Position numbers and translations under genes: made by a program. The notes below the pieces were generated by a model, which did no database searches, was not told the DNA's origin, and saw only the letters and a list, made by a program, of their open reading frames with translations. A stretch of DNA of 64,000 bases from Paenibacillus sp. Soil766 (GTDB lineage: Bacteria > Bacillota > Bacilli > Paenibacillales > NBRC-103111): NCBI RefSeq assembly GCF_001428105.1, contig NZ_LMSJ01000001.1:422201-486200 (forward strand). Reading direction: 5' to 3'. Each line of letters starts with the position of its first letter. Position 1 is the first letter of the stretch. This document shows, piece by piece, positions 26,706-35,945 of this stretch.

Positions 26706-27587
26706 TTAACCTTTTACAGCACCAATTAAAACGCCTTTAGCGAAATACTTTTGAATAAATGGGTAAACCATCAAAATCGGTAATGTACCCACGACGATGA
26801 TTGCCATTTTAATCGATTGATCCGGAGGTTTTACGTAAGTAGGATCGTAAGTTCCCATTTCTAGCGAGCCCGTTGCCATTAGTACAATTTGCCGCAATAG
26901 CACCTGCATCGGCCACTTCTTGGCGTCTGATAAATAGATCAGCGCATTAAAGAAATCGTTCCAGTGTGCAACCGCGTAGAAAAGAGCGAATGTTGCTATA
27001 ACTGGTTTAGAAAGCGGCAGAACAATTCGCCACAGCACACCAATATCATTACACCCATCAATTCGGGCCGATTCTATCAGTTCATTAGGAATTTCTTGAA
27101 AAAATGATTTTATAACAATCAAATTAAAGGCGTTGATCGCAACAGGCAGCATAACAGCCCAGTAGGTGTTCAACAGTCCTAAGCTTTTAACAACCAGGTA
27201 AGTAGGAATAATGCCACCGCTAAACACCATCGTGAAGATGATCAGGTTCATGAAGACATTTCGGCCAATCATATGGCGTCGCGATAAAGCATAGGCCATC
27301 GTAAAGGTAAAGAAAAGATTTACAAGAGTACCCCCAATGGTTATAAGTACGGATACGCCCAAACTTCGCGGTAACGTATTATCTTTAAAAACAAATTTAT
27401 AAGCATCCCATGTGATGTCTTTGGGAATGAGGAAAAAGGATCTGCTTCCAATCTCGAGATCGCTTGCGAACGAACCCGCCACGATATACATAACCGGAAG
27501 GATCATGGCAATGGCAACGATAGCAAGAAACAAGTAATTGGCGATATCAAACAATTTTTCACCTATAGACGAATGACGTGTGTTCAT
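26706..27587 (-). CDS. Carbohydrate ABC permease, YtcP/MalG type
   Basis: 293 residues, six membrane helices, EAA loop ESARIDGCNDIGVLWRIVLP and the family-typical end KYFAKGVLIGAVKG. GGAGGAG precedes the ATG. It is the second permease of the uronide/sulfatase cluster, 60 nt after the LplB-type gene. Confidence 0.92.
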   Translation of the reverse strand: MNTRHSSIGEKLFDIANYLFLAIVAIAMILPVMYIVAGSFASDLEIGSRSFFLIPKDITWDAYKFVFKDNTLPRSLGVSVLITIGGTLVNLFFTFTMAYALSRRHMIGRNVFMNLIIFTMVFSGGIIPTYLVVKSLGLLNTYWAVMLPVAINAFNLIVIKSFFQEIPNELIESARIDGCNDIGVLWRIVLPLSKPVIATFALFYAVAHWNDFFNALIYLSDAKKWPMQVLLRQIVLMATGSLEMGTYDPTYVKPPDQSIKMAIIVVGTLPILMVYPFIQKYFAKGVLIGAVKG

Positions 27588-27647
27588 CGTACTCTCCTCC
27601 TAAGCGTTTCGCGATAGCAAAACTGACTTCGTAAGCATGTGCAAAGA

Positions 27648-28616
27648 TCAGAATATGCCGGAATGCCCAGCTCTTTTGGCTAAGTAATTCGTTGTAAAAA
27701 CGAGAATGACCCCGATAACGGCTTTAAATAGCCCTACTGCCGCGCTGTAGCTGAAAGCGCCCTGAATGATCCCCGCTGTGTAAACATACGTGTCAAACAC
27801 CTCAGCAACCGATCTGTTTAATGGATTAATCATCAATAATACTTGTTCAAATCCACGGTCCATAAAGTGACCCATTCGCAAAATCAGCACGACAATGATT
27901 GTTCCTTGAATAGCTGGCAGCGTAATATGCCAGAGCTGGCGAAATCGATTTGCTCCATCGACAATGGCAGCTTCATATTGCTCTTGATCAACGCCTGCAA
28001 GCGCTGCGAGGAAGATGATCGTTCCCCAACCCATCTCTTTCCAAATACTCTGTGTGATAATCATGGGACGAAACCAGTTTTCACTTGTTAGAAAGTCTAT
28101 TTTATGCCCGAATACCTTCAGCATCAATTCATTGATGACACCACCTTCTGTCGTCAAAAGAAGATAGGAAATACTTGCAACGATAACCATCGAAATAAAA
28201 TGCGGGATATAAATTAGCGATTGAATAAACCGTTTGTAAAAAGATTTGCGAACTTCGTTTAGTAAGATCGCCAGAATGATTGGCGCCGGGAAGAAAAACA
28301 GCATATCGTACAAGCCAAGCAAAAGCGTATTGCGTATCAATTTGAAGAAGACAGGATCTTGAAAAAATTGTTTGAAATTATCTAGTCCGACCCACTCGCT
28401 TTTCATAAAACCGACATAAGGTTGATAATTTTTGAAGGCAAGAAGGACCCCCCACATCGGAACATATTTAAAAATAATAAAGTAGGCTAATCCCGGCAGC
28501 ACCAGCAGCAGCAAATATTTATCTCTTACCACTTTAGCTATTAATGTGCTTCGCTTGGAAGTTCTAACGGTTGGGACAGGCACGACGTGCTGTTCAGCAT
28601 CTGAAGTTTGGATCAT
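27648..28616 (-). CDS. Carbohydrate ABC permease, LplB type
   Basis: 322 residues from the ATG at 28616, preferred over 28634 because AAGGAG lies 7 nt upstream. EAA loop EAAIVDGANRFRQLWHITLP and the segment GVLLAFKNYQPYVGFMKSEWVGLDNF are typical. It is the first gene of the cluster, behind a weak promoter candidate and the terminator of the AraC regulator. Confidence 0.92.
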   Translation of the reverse strand: MIQTSDAEQHVVPVPTVRTSKRSTLIAKVVRDKYLLLLVLPGLAYFIIFKYVPMWGVLLAFKNYQPYVGFMKSEWVGLDNFKQFFQDPVFFKLIRNTLLLGLYDMLFFFPAPIILAILLNEVRKSFYKRFIQSLIYIPHFISMVIVASISYLLLTTEGGVINELMLKVFGHKIDFLTSENWFRPMIITQSIWKEMGWGTIIFLAALAGVDQEQYEAAIVDGANRFRQLWHITLPAIQGTIIVVLILRMGHFMDRGFEQVLLMINPLNRSVAEVFDTYVYTAGIIQGAFSYSAAVGLFKAVIGVILVFTTNYLAKRAGHSGIF

Positions 28617-28668
28617 GTTCTCACTCCTTCGCAATTAAAATTTTAACTTGTGACTTTGTAAGTCCCAC

Positions 28669-28695
28669 ACTATAAGATTCATAAATTTCTGACAA
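28669..28695 (-). promoter_or_regulatory. Weak promoter candidate for the uronide/sulfatase operon
   Basis: -35 TTGTCA (28690-28695) and -10 TATAGT (28669-28674) on the minus strand, with a 15-bp spacer. The short spacing fits a promoter that needs an activator, such as the AraC protein encoded upstream. Confidence 0.35.
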
Positions 28696-28873
28696 TAACA
28701 CTTTTTTAACAATCACTTTCTTCCAAATAGTATGAATCAAGAAAAAAAGTATTAGCAACAAAATAAGGCCCCGCACAAAGGTAATTTCCTTCAACACCAC
28801 TTTTAAATTTCATCGATGACGGGAGCTTTCTCTTTTTCACAGGAATAAGACTTTTTTTCAATCGCAAAAAAAC

Positions 28874-28899
28874 ACAAACCGCCATTGTTGGCGGTTTGT
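28874..28899 (-). terminator. Rho-independent terminator of the membrane AraC regulator gene
   Basis: A perfect 10-bp stem (ACAAACCGCC/GGCGGTTTGT, 6-nt loop) followed by TTTTTTT nearby on the minus strand. Confidence 0.85.
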
Positions 28900-28912
28900 C
28901 AGTATAATGCTA

Positions 28913-31216
28913 TTAATTTCGGTATAAATCCCGATATTGGCTTGGTGTAATACTTTCTTGTTTCTTAAAGATCCGGTTAAAATAACTCGGCTGATAGCCA
29001 ACCTTCTCGGCAATGTCATTGATTTTCAAATCCGTGTCACGCAAGAGATCCTTCGCTTTTTCAATACGCAGCTCGGTTAAATAGTCGATGAAATTTTTAC
29101 CACTGACCTGTTTGAACGCTTTGCTTAAAGCAACCGTATTCGTGCCTGCGTGATCGGCACAGCTGTCCAGAGATATTTCCTTCATATAATTGTTCTGCAA
29201 ATAAATCATTGCAGTTTCTACGGTCTTTTTCACTTGCGAGTCGGATCGCGATTCCAATTCTATCATGCAGGGACTTACTACTTTGTCGTGAAACCAGGTG
29301 ATCATTTTTTGTTGATCTCCGATTTGCATGAGTTGTTCATACAAATTGGCCGAATTGAACATACGGTTTAGATCCAGACCCGCAAGTCGAATCGCATGCA
29401 AGATACTGCCAAGCAGTTGGAGTGCTCCCTGGTGTATGTCAATCACTTTAGCACCGCGTTCAATCAGCTCTTCCAAGAAAGTCTGAATGAGTTGTTTCGC
29501 CTCATCTTTCTGGGCTGTACGAAGCGCTTGAATAATCTCTCTTTCGAGTGCGAAAGGATAATGAATCTCCTGGTTCTCTTTGTCATGTTCTTCCAGAGAC
29601 TCCAGATCGATAATCTGATTCCGGCTCTCGAAGCGGCGCCTGCTAGACGCCTGCATCGCTTCTTCAAATCGGGAGGGCACATGAACAATAGAAACAGCGA
29701 GACTGCCGATCGTAACCGAGACGTACACGTTAAGCACATGATGAATAGCTTGGGTCAGTTCTTGACTAAAGGTTCTGAATGCTTCCTTCTGTTCGTTTTC
29801 GGTTTCGTCCGGAACGATAAGGAGGAGACCCACAGATAAATCGTGGAAATTCATCACTTCCGCTTGCTCGAAACAACTTGATGCGAGCTCCTTCGTAATA
29901 TTCGCAGCAACGAAAGTGACGAGACCTTCATCGCCAGACGAGAAGCGTCCTTCCAAGTTTTCAAATCCGCTCAAATGGATGTACAGCACGACGTAATGCC
30001 GATTATCCACCGTCCAGCCGAAATTGCGCATCCTCTCAAAAAGAGCCTGCTCGGAGTATGAATAGAGATACCCTTGGACAAGTTGAAGCAGGAAGCCCTC
30101 CTTGAGATGTGGAAGTTGCTGTTCCAGCTTGTTCTGAAGCGTCATACTCTCTCTCGTCAGGTGCAGCCATTCTTTCTCAATTATTTTAAAATCATCATGA
30201 TGTTCGTTCCCTAACCCCGTTAAAGCTGTATTTCCTGTCAGCATTCGAACTAACTGGGCGATAGGCGAATAGATGCGTCGTGAAGCCAGCCAAGATAAAA
30301 CGAATGCGAGCAGCAGCATCCCGATACTTAACGTCAATACCAGTTGAGAAATAAAAACGACCGGTTTTGTAATCACACTAATCGGAGATGCAGTAACGTA
30401 CTTCCAATCGGTACCAATGCGAGACATCGTCCCAAAGGATACCGTGTAGGTCGACTGGTTCCAATCAAACAGGAATGAGCCTGATCTATTATTGCTGGTA
30501 AGAACCTCTTTCTTAATGGCTTCATCAAGCTGTGACACTGACTCTTGTCCTGAGCTAGATAGCAGCTGCTCGCCATTCTCGTCCAACAGGAACGTACCCC
30601 CGTCGTCATAAGGGGCCAATGTTTGCAGCAGCTTGGCGACCTTCTTCGTTTCGATTGTGACCGCAATGATGCCGAAAGGCTTCTCATCGGTTTCAGGTAT
30701 TTTTATCATTAAAGATAATGGGTTATCACTTGTAGAATCCGATTCGGACGTAATCTGTGACCAGAACACGTTCTTATCATGCGCGAGCAATTGCCTATAT
30801 CCGTCGATCTGCGCAGCATCCGTTAATGCCTCGTATTGCGGATGAAACCGCACGGGGGCTGACCCTTCCAAGAACAACTCTGCTTCAATAGCCAGTGGAT
30901 TGGCACCTTTCATATTGACTAAAGTCTGTGTAATGTTGCGAGCAATCTCAAAATCGCGCGATAGACTTAAACTCGCCAATGAGTAATTGAAATTTGGATC
31001 GAATGCCCAATGCATTGCTGACGTTTCCAAGTAAGAGAACTGCTCGTCGATATTGGCTGCTCTCAGTTGAATCTGCTTATTGTGCATCTGAAGGAGCTCG
31101 TTTTCCACGCGTCCTCCTGCCAGCCAATTCATTAAACCTCCAAAGATAAGTCCAGGAATACTGGAAATGAGCAGAACAATAATCCAATTATTTCGAAAGC
31201 GCTTACTTTTAAACAC
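28913..31216 (-). CDS. Membrane-anchored AraC-family regulator with Cache sensor
   Basis: About 767 residues from a GTG at 31216 (GGGGGAG 4 nt upstream); a TTG at 31261 would add 15 residues but has no ribosome-binding site. Membrane helix near the N-terminus (WIIVLLISSIPGLIFGGLM), an extracytoplasmic sensor of about 240 residues, a second helix (QLVLTLSIGMLLLAFVLSWL), a cytoplasmic linker region, and a C-terminal AraC DNA-binding domain (HAGTNTVALSKAFKQVSG; AEKVGYQPSYFNRIFKKQES). It joins sensor and DNA-binding domain in one protein, so no phosphorelay is needed. By position it controls the importer, lyase and sulfatase operon. Confidence 0.9.
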   Translation of the reverse strand: MFKSKRFRNNWIIVLLISSIPGLIFGGLMNWLAGGRVENELLQMHNKQIQLRAANIDEQFSYLETSAMHWAFDPNFNYSLASLSLSRDFEIARNITQTLVNMKGANPLAIEAELFLEGSAPVRFHPQYEALTDAAQIDGYRQLLAHDKNVFWSQITSESDSTSDNPLSLMIKIPETDEKPFGIIAVTIETKKVAKLLQTLAPYDDGGTFLLDENGEQLLSSSGQESVSQLDEAIKKEVLTSNNRSGSFLFDWNQSTYTVSFGTMSRIGTDWKYVTASPISVITKPVVFISQLVLTLSIGMLLLAFVLSWLASRRIYSPIAQLVRMLTGNTALTGLGNEHHDDFKIIEKEWLHLTRESMTLQNKLEQQLPHLKEGFLLQLVQGYLYSYSEQALFERMRNFGWTVDNRHYVVLYIHLSGFENLEGRFSSGDEGLVTFVAANITKELASSCFEQAEVMNFHDLSVGLLLIVPDETENEQKEAFRTFSQELTQAIHHVLNVYVSVTIGSLAVSIVHVPSRFEEAMQASSRRRFESRNQIIDLESLEEHDKENQEIHYPFALEREIIQALRTAQKDEAKQLIQTFLEELIERGAKVIDIHQGALQLLGSILHAIRLAGLDLNRMFNSANLYEQLMQIGDQQKMITWFHDKVVSPCMIELESRSDSQVKKTVETAMIYLQNNYMKEISLDSCADHAGTNTVALSKAFKQVSGKNFIDYLTELRIEKAKDLLRDTDLKINDIAEKVGYQPSYFNRIFKKQESITPSQYRDLYRN

Positions 31217-31489
31217 AAAACTCCCCCGATTCTTTAGTATCTTTTTTCTATAGTTAATCAATTGAGTTGTTTATTAACTTAATTCTATTCTCGATATTCA
31301 TGAGATCTCCTGCTTTGACTTAAGCCTCAACACTCATAGATGCAGTTTACTGTATGCTTATAGGTTCTATAGCAAACTTAGTAGACAAGCTCCCCCCCAA
31401 TATTCATTACTAACTAAATAACCCCGTAGAAATTAAAAAGTGAATGTTCACAAAAGTAAACATCCACTAACGAATTCTATTTTCCAGTC
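31217..31489. other. Non-coding stretch upstream of the AraC regulator
   Basis: AT-rich, no reading frame with codon character. It should contain the promoter of the AraC gene, but no confident -10/-35 pair was found. It borders the adenine deaminase remnant. Confidence 0.4.
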
Positions 31490-31611
31490 CGTAATTTTCA
31501 AAGCCGGACTTACCGGTAAGGAGTGCGTACTGATGGACATGATGGGATTATAATGCTGGTAGCCCAGCGATTCCATAGCATTGCGGAGCTGTTCCACTTC
31601 CTTGGCTACCT
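31490..31611 (-). pseudogene. ade: Probable adenine deaminase C-terminal remnant
   Basis: The minus-strand frame from 31609 reads about 40 codons beginning [18 protein letters not shown] and continuing [13 protein letters not shown], which resembles the conserved C-terminal end of adenine deaminases (a 'LPVIPALKITD' stretch). Both ends are lost. Recognition rests on one motif from memory, so this is tentative. Confidence 0.45.
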
Positions 31612-31694
31612 ACATTTTTACTCGCCTAACGAAATGTGTTTCTAGTGAAAAAGATTCTATAGACATAGTAATAAACTTGAAAAAAATCGTAAAA

Positions 31695-31716
31695 AGCCCG
31701 GGAGCGCTCCCGGGCT
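31695..31716 (-). terminator. Rho-independent terminator of the rhamnosidase pseudogene
   Basis: A perfect 22-bp palindrome (AGCCCGGGAGC and its complement) followed by TTTTTACGATTTTTT on the minus strand, 15 bp beyond the stop codon. Confidence 0.85.
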
Positions 31717-31731
31717 TCTACTCTTCATTCG

Positions 31732-33175
31732 TTACTCACGCTCCAACCGATGTTCCAACTTGCTACCATCGTAGCTCAGCATGAGTCGCCCCGCCGGCAG
31801 CGTCAGCTGCAGCTCGAATGGCTTAAGGCCAGACGGTAGCTTCCGTTCGCAAACATATGATTTGCATTCCTCCGATACAAGAGTAAGTCCGAAAATCTCC
31901 TCGATCAACACCGGAATCGGCGAGCTCGCCCATGCATGACAGAGGCTCGTATTCCACTTCTGCTCTTTACCCCAAGCCTCATCGGTTGTCGCGCCTTCCC
32001 TCAGCATGTTTTGCCAGGACCTTTCATCGTCTGACATGATTAGCTCGTAGATCAATTCGTACTCCCCGGCTTTTGCCAAACTTTTCAGCACAAAATAAGA
32101 CATATACACGCCGCAGCTAAACCGTTTGTGACGGATCAACGCAACGATAGCAGGAACAGCCTCTTCCGGAGCGAGCCCGAACAACAACGATAGCACATTC
32201 GCATGCAGGGAAGCATGCTTAGTGAGTTTGGAATCAGCGAATACGTGTGCTTCTGGACAGTAAAAAGCATGGCGGAACGCCTGCTTCAAAGCTGGAAGGA
32301 CATCGTCATACGCGATCGCCAAGATGTCCTTGATGTCTTGAACCGCGCGGATCGCGCCAACATACCAAGCGTTCATGACCGCATGGCAGCCGTCGCTGAC
32401 AGGCCTAGTGAGCGGAAAGTCGTAGCCGTCCCGGAGATTGTCTGGCCAGTCGACCAGATTCCATTTCTCTTTGACATGCTCAATCAATCCGTCCTCCCGC
32501 TGATAGCAGTTAAAATACGCAACGACTCCTTCGGCATACGGCAGCATGTCAAGGAGAAACGCCCGATCGCCCGTAAGCTTGTAGTACGTCAGCAGCTGCA
32601 TCGGCCATTGGCAGGAAAAGTCCGCAATCTCCTGCATGAGATTCCCCGGCACGACCGCCATCAGGCCCGGGCATACGGCAGAGCTTAAGGCGAACTCATG
32701 AAGCGCCTTCTTCCACATGCGCGAATCACCGCTCAGGTACAGATGGGCATGTCCAATCACCGTGTTATCGCCGAGGTACTGTCCCTTCTCCCTGCTGGGA
32801 CAATCGAGGTACGACTCTTGCGTGCAATTGCGCAGCGCCCGATCGCAAATATCCCAGATGCCCTGCAGGATCGGATCCTGACTTTTAAAGACGGCATAGC
32901 TGCTCAGCAATTGCGGGTAATGACGAACAACGGCTGAGACAGCACGGATGTCCACGACTGCTTTGGGCGAAATGACCTCAACATATCGGAACGTTTTATA
33001 AATATTGCGTGTCGTAACCGACCGTCGCTGCCTGCCCATCGCCATACTTCCACAACCGCCTGCAGGTCCAGCTCTCGTCGCTCAGACACACTACCTCGTC
33101 CCCCGCCTTCAGTTCAGCAATAAGCCCCTGTCTTAAATCTCCGCTGCTGTAGGCACCTGATTCGTACTATTGCTA
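31732..33175 (-). pseudogene. Alpha-L-rhamnosidase (GH78), 5'-truncated and internally deleted
   Basis: From 33045 to 31732 the frame covers the GH78 catalytic barrel: the core TQESYLDCPSREKGQYLGD, then LTYYKLTGDRAFLLDML, GLIEHVKEKWNLVDWPDN and the C-terminal sandwich. Upstream, in another frame (about 33175-33030), comes GLIAELKAGDEVVCLSDESW, part of the N-terminal domain of the same family, and it runs into a stop. An internal deletion with frameshift thus joins the N-terminal domain to the barrel, and sequence before 33175 is not rhamnosidase-like. Intact enzymes have about 850-1000 residues and release rhamnose from plant or bacterial glycans. The gene is very probably dead. Confidence 0.75.
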
Positions 33176-33210
33176 ACGCTATCCGTCAGCTTTTGATAGC
33201 TTGAGTAATT

Positions 33211-35757
33211 CTATTTCGCTAGGCGCTGCTTGACGCGCTGAATCGCTTGAGACCGATTATGTACCTCTAACTTACGATAAATGTTCTTCATATGAAACTT
33301 TACCGTGTCCAGTGTAATATTCATTTGAACGGCAATCTCCTTATAAATCAATCCCTCTGTGAGCAAAAGCAGCACCTGCTCCTCCTTCTCGGTCAGAGTC
33401 TCATCCAACAAAGACGTGTGAGACTGGCCGCTGCCTGCGGCTTCAAGAAGCAGCTGGATATAAGTCAAGGGCACCAATGGCATCGCAACTTTGTGCTGTT
33501 CGTTCATAAGCTCGGCTAACATCTCAACCATCAGCGGTCCTTCATCAAGGAAGCTGCGAATATAACCCGTCGGTTCCGACAGCCTTAAGGCGATACTCAA
33601 GGAAGCAAATGCCTCTTTGGGAAACTCGGAGTGCCAAAGCACCATACTTTGCACGATCTTCAGTTTAATCCGTTCTCGCAAACGATCTTCCTTCTCCGCC
33701 AGACGTTCCAGTTTTTCGAGCAAATGCTGGGCATCCTCAATCCGACTGTTCGCTGCGAGTACTCTTACCAAAACCAGATACTCTTCGAAATGACGGTTCG
33801 AAACGTCATCCAAATGTGACATCCCGCTTTGCTCAAACCAATCGTATGCCTTGTTGCGATGCCCCTGAATCAGGAGTAGTTGAGCTTGCTCCGCCTTGAT
33901 CCTCTTACAAATGACATGTTTATCGGGTGAATCAACGTTAGCACCGAGCCCGCTAAGCAATTCGATTGCTTGACTTTCTCTCCCCAGAGCATGTTGAAGC
34001 CAGGATGAAGCGAGTCCAAGGTGAATCCAAATCCATACGTTAGTCCGCATATCCTCTCGACTCATCGCCTTTTCTAAATACAACTCCGCTTCCTCCAGCC
34101 GATTCCGCTCATAGAGAAGCAAGCAATAAGTTAAATAATGATATCCGATAAACGGATAGTTTTTCTTCTTCTCCCAAGTTTTAATCCACTTCAATAGAAA
34201 CTGTTCTACCTCATAAAGGTCGTTGGTTAACGATAAAAGATCCATAAATCCTTCGTGCCCAAGATATCGTTTGCTTGAAGACTTCTGGAAGCTACTGCCT
34301 TCCGGTAAATAGTGTTCCAACAACTCGTAATATTGTGAAGTCAGCGGCAGGTTATGTTGCAGGTAAGAGAGTATCCCGCATAAATAGTAGAGATTTCCCA
34401 TCAATTGATTCCATTCCGGTTCAGGGATGAACGCCCTTATAGCTTCGAATCGCATCTCTGCTTGCTTAGCACGCTGCAACCCTCGATCCCATTCTCCATC
34501 CATCAATGATTGGGAGATATAATACAATATAAACATTGGTTTGTGCTCATAGCTGTTCTCCGGCAGGGAATTAATCCACCTCAAAAGCACATTCCCTTTC
34601 AATTGCATAAGGTCTAGCATGATGTGGTCAATGAGCCGTACAGCATCTTCTGCCTGCTGCGCTTTGATGTAATGCTCCACCGCTTCTTCATAAAGCCCCT
34701 CATTCTCATGCCAAGCTGCAGCTCGTTGATGGGATTGTCTCCACAATTCCTGATGTTGTCTAGCGCCCAGCTGCTGCAAAAAATCGGACAGCAATTGGTG
34801 GTACCGAAACCAATTCCGCTGATCGTCCAACGGAATAATAAACAAATTCAGCTTCTCCAGTTGTTCCAATTGAGCCTGACTGTCTTCTTGTCCCGTTACC
34901 GCCATGCATAATTCCCGGTTCATGCGGCTTAGAACGGAGGTTGCCAACAAGAATTCCCGCAAGGATTCCGATAAATGCCCAAAAACTTCTTCCAATAAAT
35001 AATCGGAGATATGGCGCTGTTGACCATTGAACTGGCGAATCGTATCGGCAATATTGACACTTCGTTTCAGTGTGATAGCCGCAAGCTGCAGCCCACTCAC
35101 CCAACCTTCTGTCTGACGGAACAACTCGATTACTTGATTCTTCGTTAGCGATAAGTCCGTCGTGTCCCGGAAGAACACAACCCCCTCTTCCAGCCCAAAT
35201 TGCATATCTTCGATTCGAATGACATTGATTTCTCCTTTTGCAAGCAGTCTGGCTGTAGGGAAGGGTAATTCGGTACGACTTGCTATATAGAGATGGATGT
35301 GTAGAGGCAAATGTTCCAGCATATAGCGTATCGATTCATTTATAGACGCATTCTCAATGACATGATAGTCGTCCAGAATAAGAACGAAATCGCCACTAAT
35401 TAAGCTTAGCTCATGTAAGAACGCAGCAACAGCGGAATCAATGGACGCTTCCGACTCCTGCTCAAGCAGAAATCCAATCGATTCTCCGAACCGCGGAAGA
35501 CTTTTTCGTATGGAAGCCAAGATACAGTTCCAGAACGCACTCCAATCGTTATCATACTTATCCAACGAGATCCAGGCAATCGGATGACCGCATTGCCTAG
35601 CCCATTCGCTTAACACTGTCGTTTTGCCGTAACCAGCTTGGGCAGATAGTAAAGTTAACTTGGTCTCCATGCCTTCCTCTAGCTTGCGCGTCAATCGCGG
35701 CCTTGACACCAATAATTTTCGCGCTGGGGGAATAAGCAGTTTTGTACTCCAATTCAT
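33211..35757 (-). CDS. LuxR-family ATP-binding regulator, MalT-like
   Basis: 848 residues from the ATG at 35757 (GGAGG 8 nt upstream; the ATG at 35763 is too close). Near the N-terminus is KLLIPPARKLLVSRPRL, then the NTPase domain with Walker A AQAGYGKTT and Walker B ILDDYH, long helical TPR-like repeats, and a C-terminal LuxR helix-turn-helix (LTEKEEQVLLLLTEGLIYKE; VKFHMKNIYRKLEVHNRSQA). MalT-like proteins are ATP-dependent activators triggered by a small ligand. It lies next to the large SLH surface protein gene, transcribed in the same direction but separated by a terminator and its own promoter, so it may control that gene or the neighbouring glycan genes. Confidence 0.9.
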   Translation of the reverse strand: MNWSTKLLIPPARKLLVSRPRLTRKLEEGMETKLTLLSAQAGYGKTTVLSEWARQCGHPIAWISLDKYDNDWSAFWNCILASIRKSLPRFGESIGFLLEQESEASIDSAVAAFLHELSLISGDFVLILDDYHVIENASINESIRYMLEHLPLHIHLYIASRTELPFPTARLLAKGEINVIRIEDMQFGLEEGVVFFRDTTDLSLTKNQVIELFRQTEGWVSGLQLAAITLKRSVNIADTIRQFNGQQRHISDYLLEEVFGHLSESLREFLLATSVLSRMNRELCMAVTGQEDSQAQLEQLEKLNLFIIPLDDQRNWFRYHQLLSDFLQQLGARQHQELWRQSHQRAAAWHENEGLYEEAVEHYIKAQQAEDAVRLIDHIMLDLMQLKGNVLLRWINSLPENSYEHKPMFILYYISQSLMDGEWDRGLQRAKQAEMRFEAIRAFIPEPEWNQLMGNLYYLCGILSYLQHNLPLTSQYYELLEHYLPEGSSFQKSSSKRYLGHEGFMDLLSLTNDLYEVEQFLLKWIKTWEKKKNYPFIGYHYLTYCLLLYERNRLEEAELYLEKAMSREDMRTNVWIWIHLGLASSWLQHALGRESQAIELLSGLGANVDSPDKHVICKRIKAEQAQLLLIQGHRNKAYDWFEQSGMSHLDDVSNRHFEEYLVLVRVLAANSRIEDAQHLLEKLERLAEKEDRLRERIKLKIVQSMVLWHSEFPKEAFASLSIALRLSEPTGYIRSFLDEGPLMVEMLAELMNEQHKVAMPLVPLTYIQLLLEAAGSGQSHTSLLDETLTEKEEQVLLLLTEGLIYKEIAVQMNITLDTVKFHMKNIYRKLEVHNRSQAIQRVKQRLAK

Positions 35758-35798
35758 GAACATGGCCTCCGAATGCTGAGTATATCAATATACATTCG

Positions 35799-35826
35799 AT
35801 TATATCCGATTATAGTTTAAGCACAA
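35799..35826 (-). promoter_or_regulatory. Predicted sigma-A promoter of the MalT-like regulator
   Basis: -35 TTGTGC (35821-35826), 16-bp spacer, -10 TATAAT (35799-35804), about 40 bp before the start codon. Confidence 0.55.
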
Positions 35827-35911
35827 GAGTTCGGTGAAGTTGATAGTAATTGGCCTAACCAGTCATCAAGCTCAACGAAACTAGCTTTGGGATATGCCGT
35901 CAAGAACACAA

Positions 35912-35938
35912 AGGACAGTACCCCGCGGGTACTGTCCT
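35912..35938 (-). terminator. Terminator of the SLH surface protein gene
   Basis: A perfect 12-bp stem (AGGACAGTACCC and its complement, 3-nt loop) followed by a short T-rich stretch on the minus strand, directly after the stop codon at 35946. Confidence 0.75.
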
Positions 35939-35945
35939 GGAATAC

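Noticed and set aside
33173..33200. GCTATC/GATAGC hairpin after the MalT-like gene as terminator
   Set aside because: Only 6 bp with an 11-nt loop and no T-run; too weak to call.
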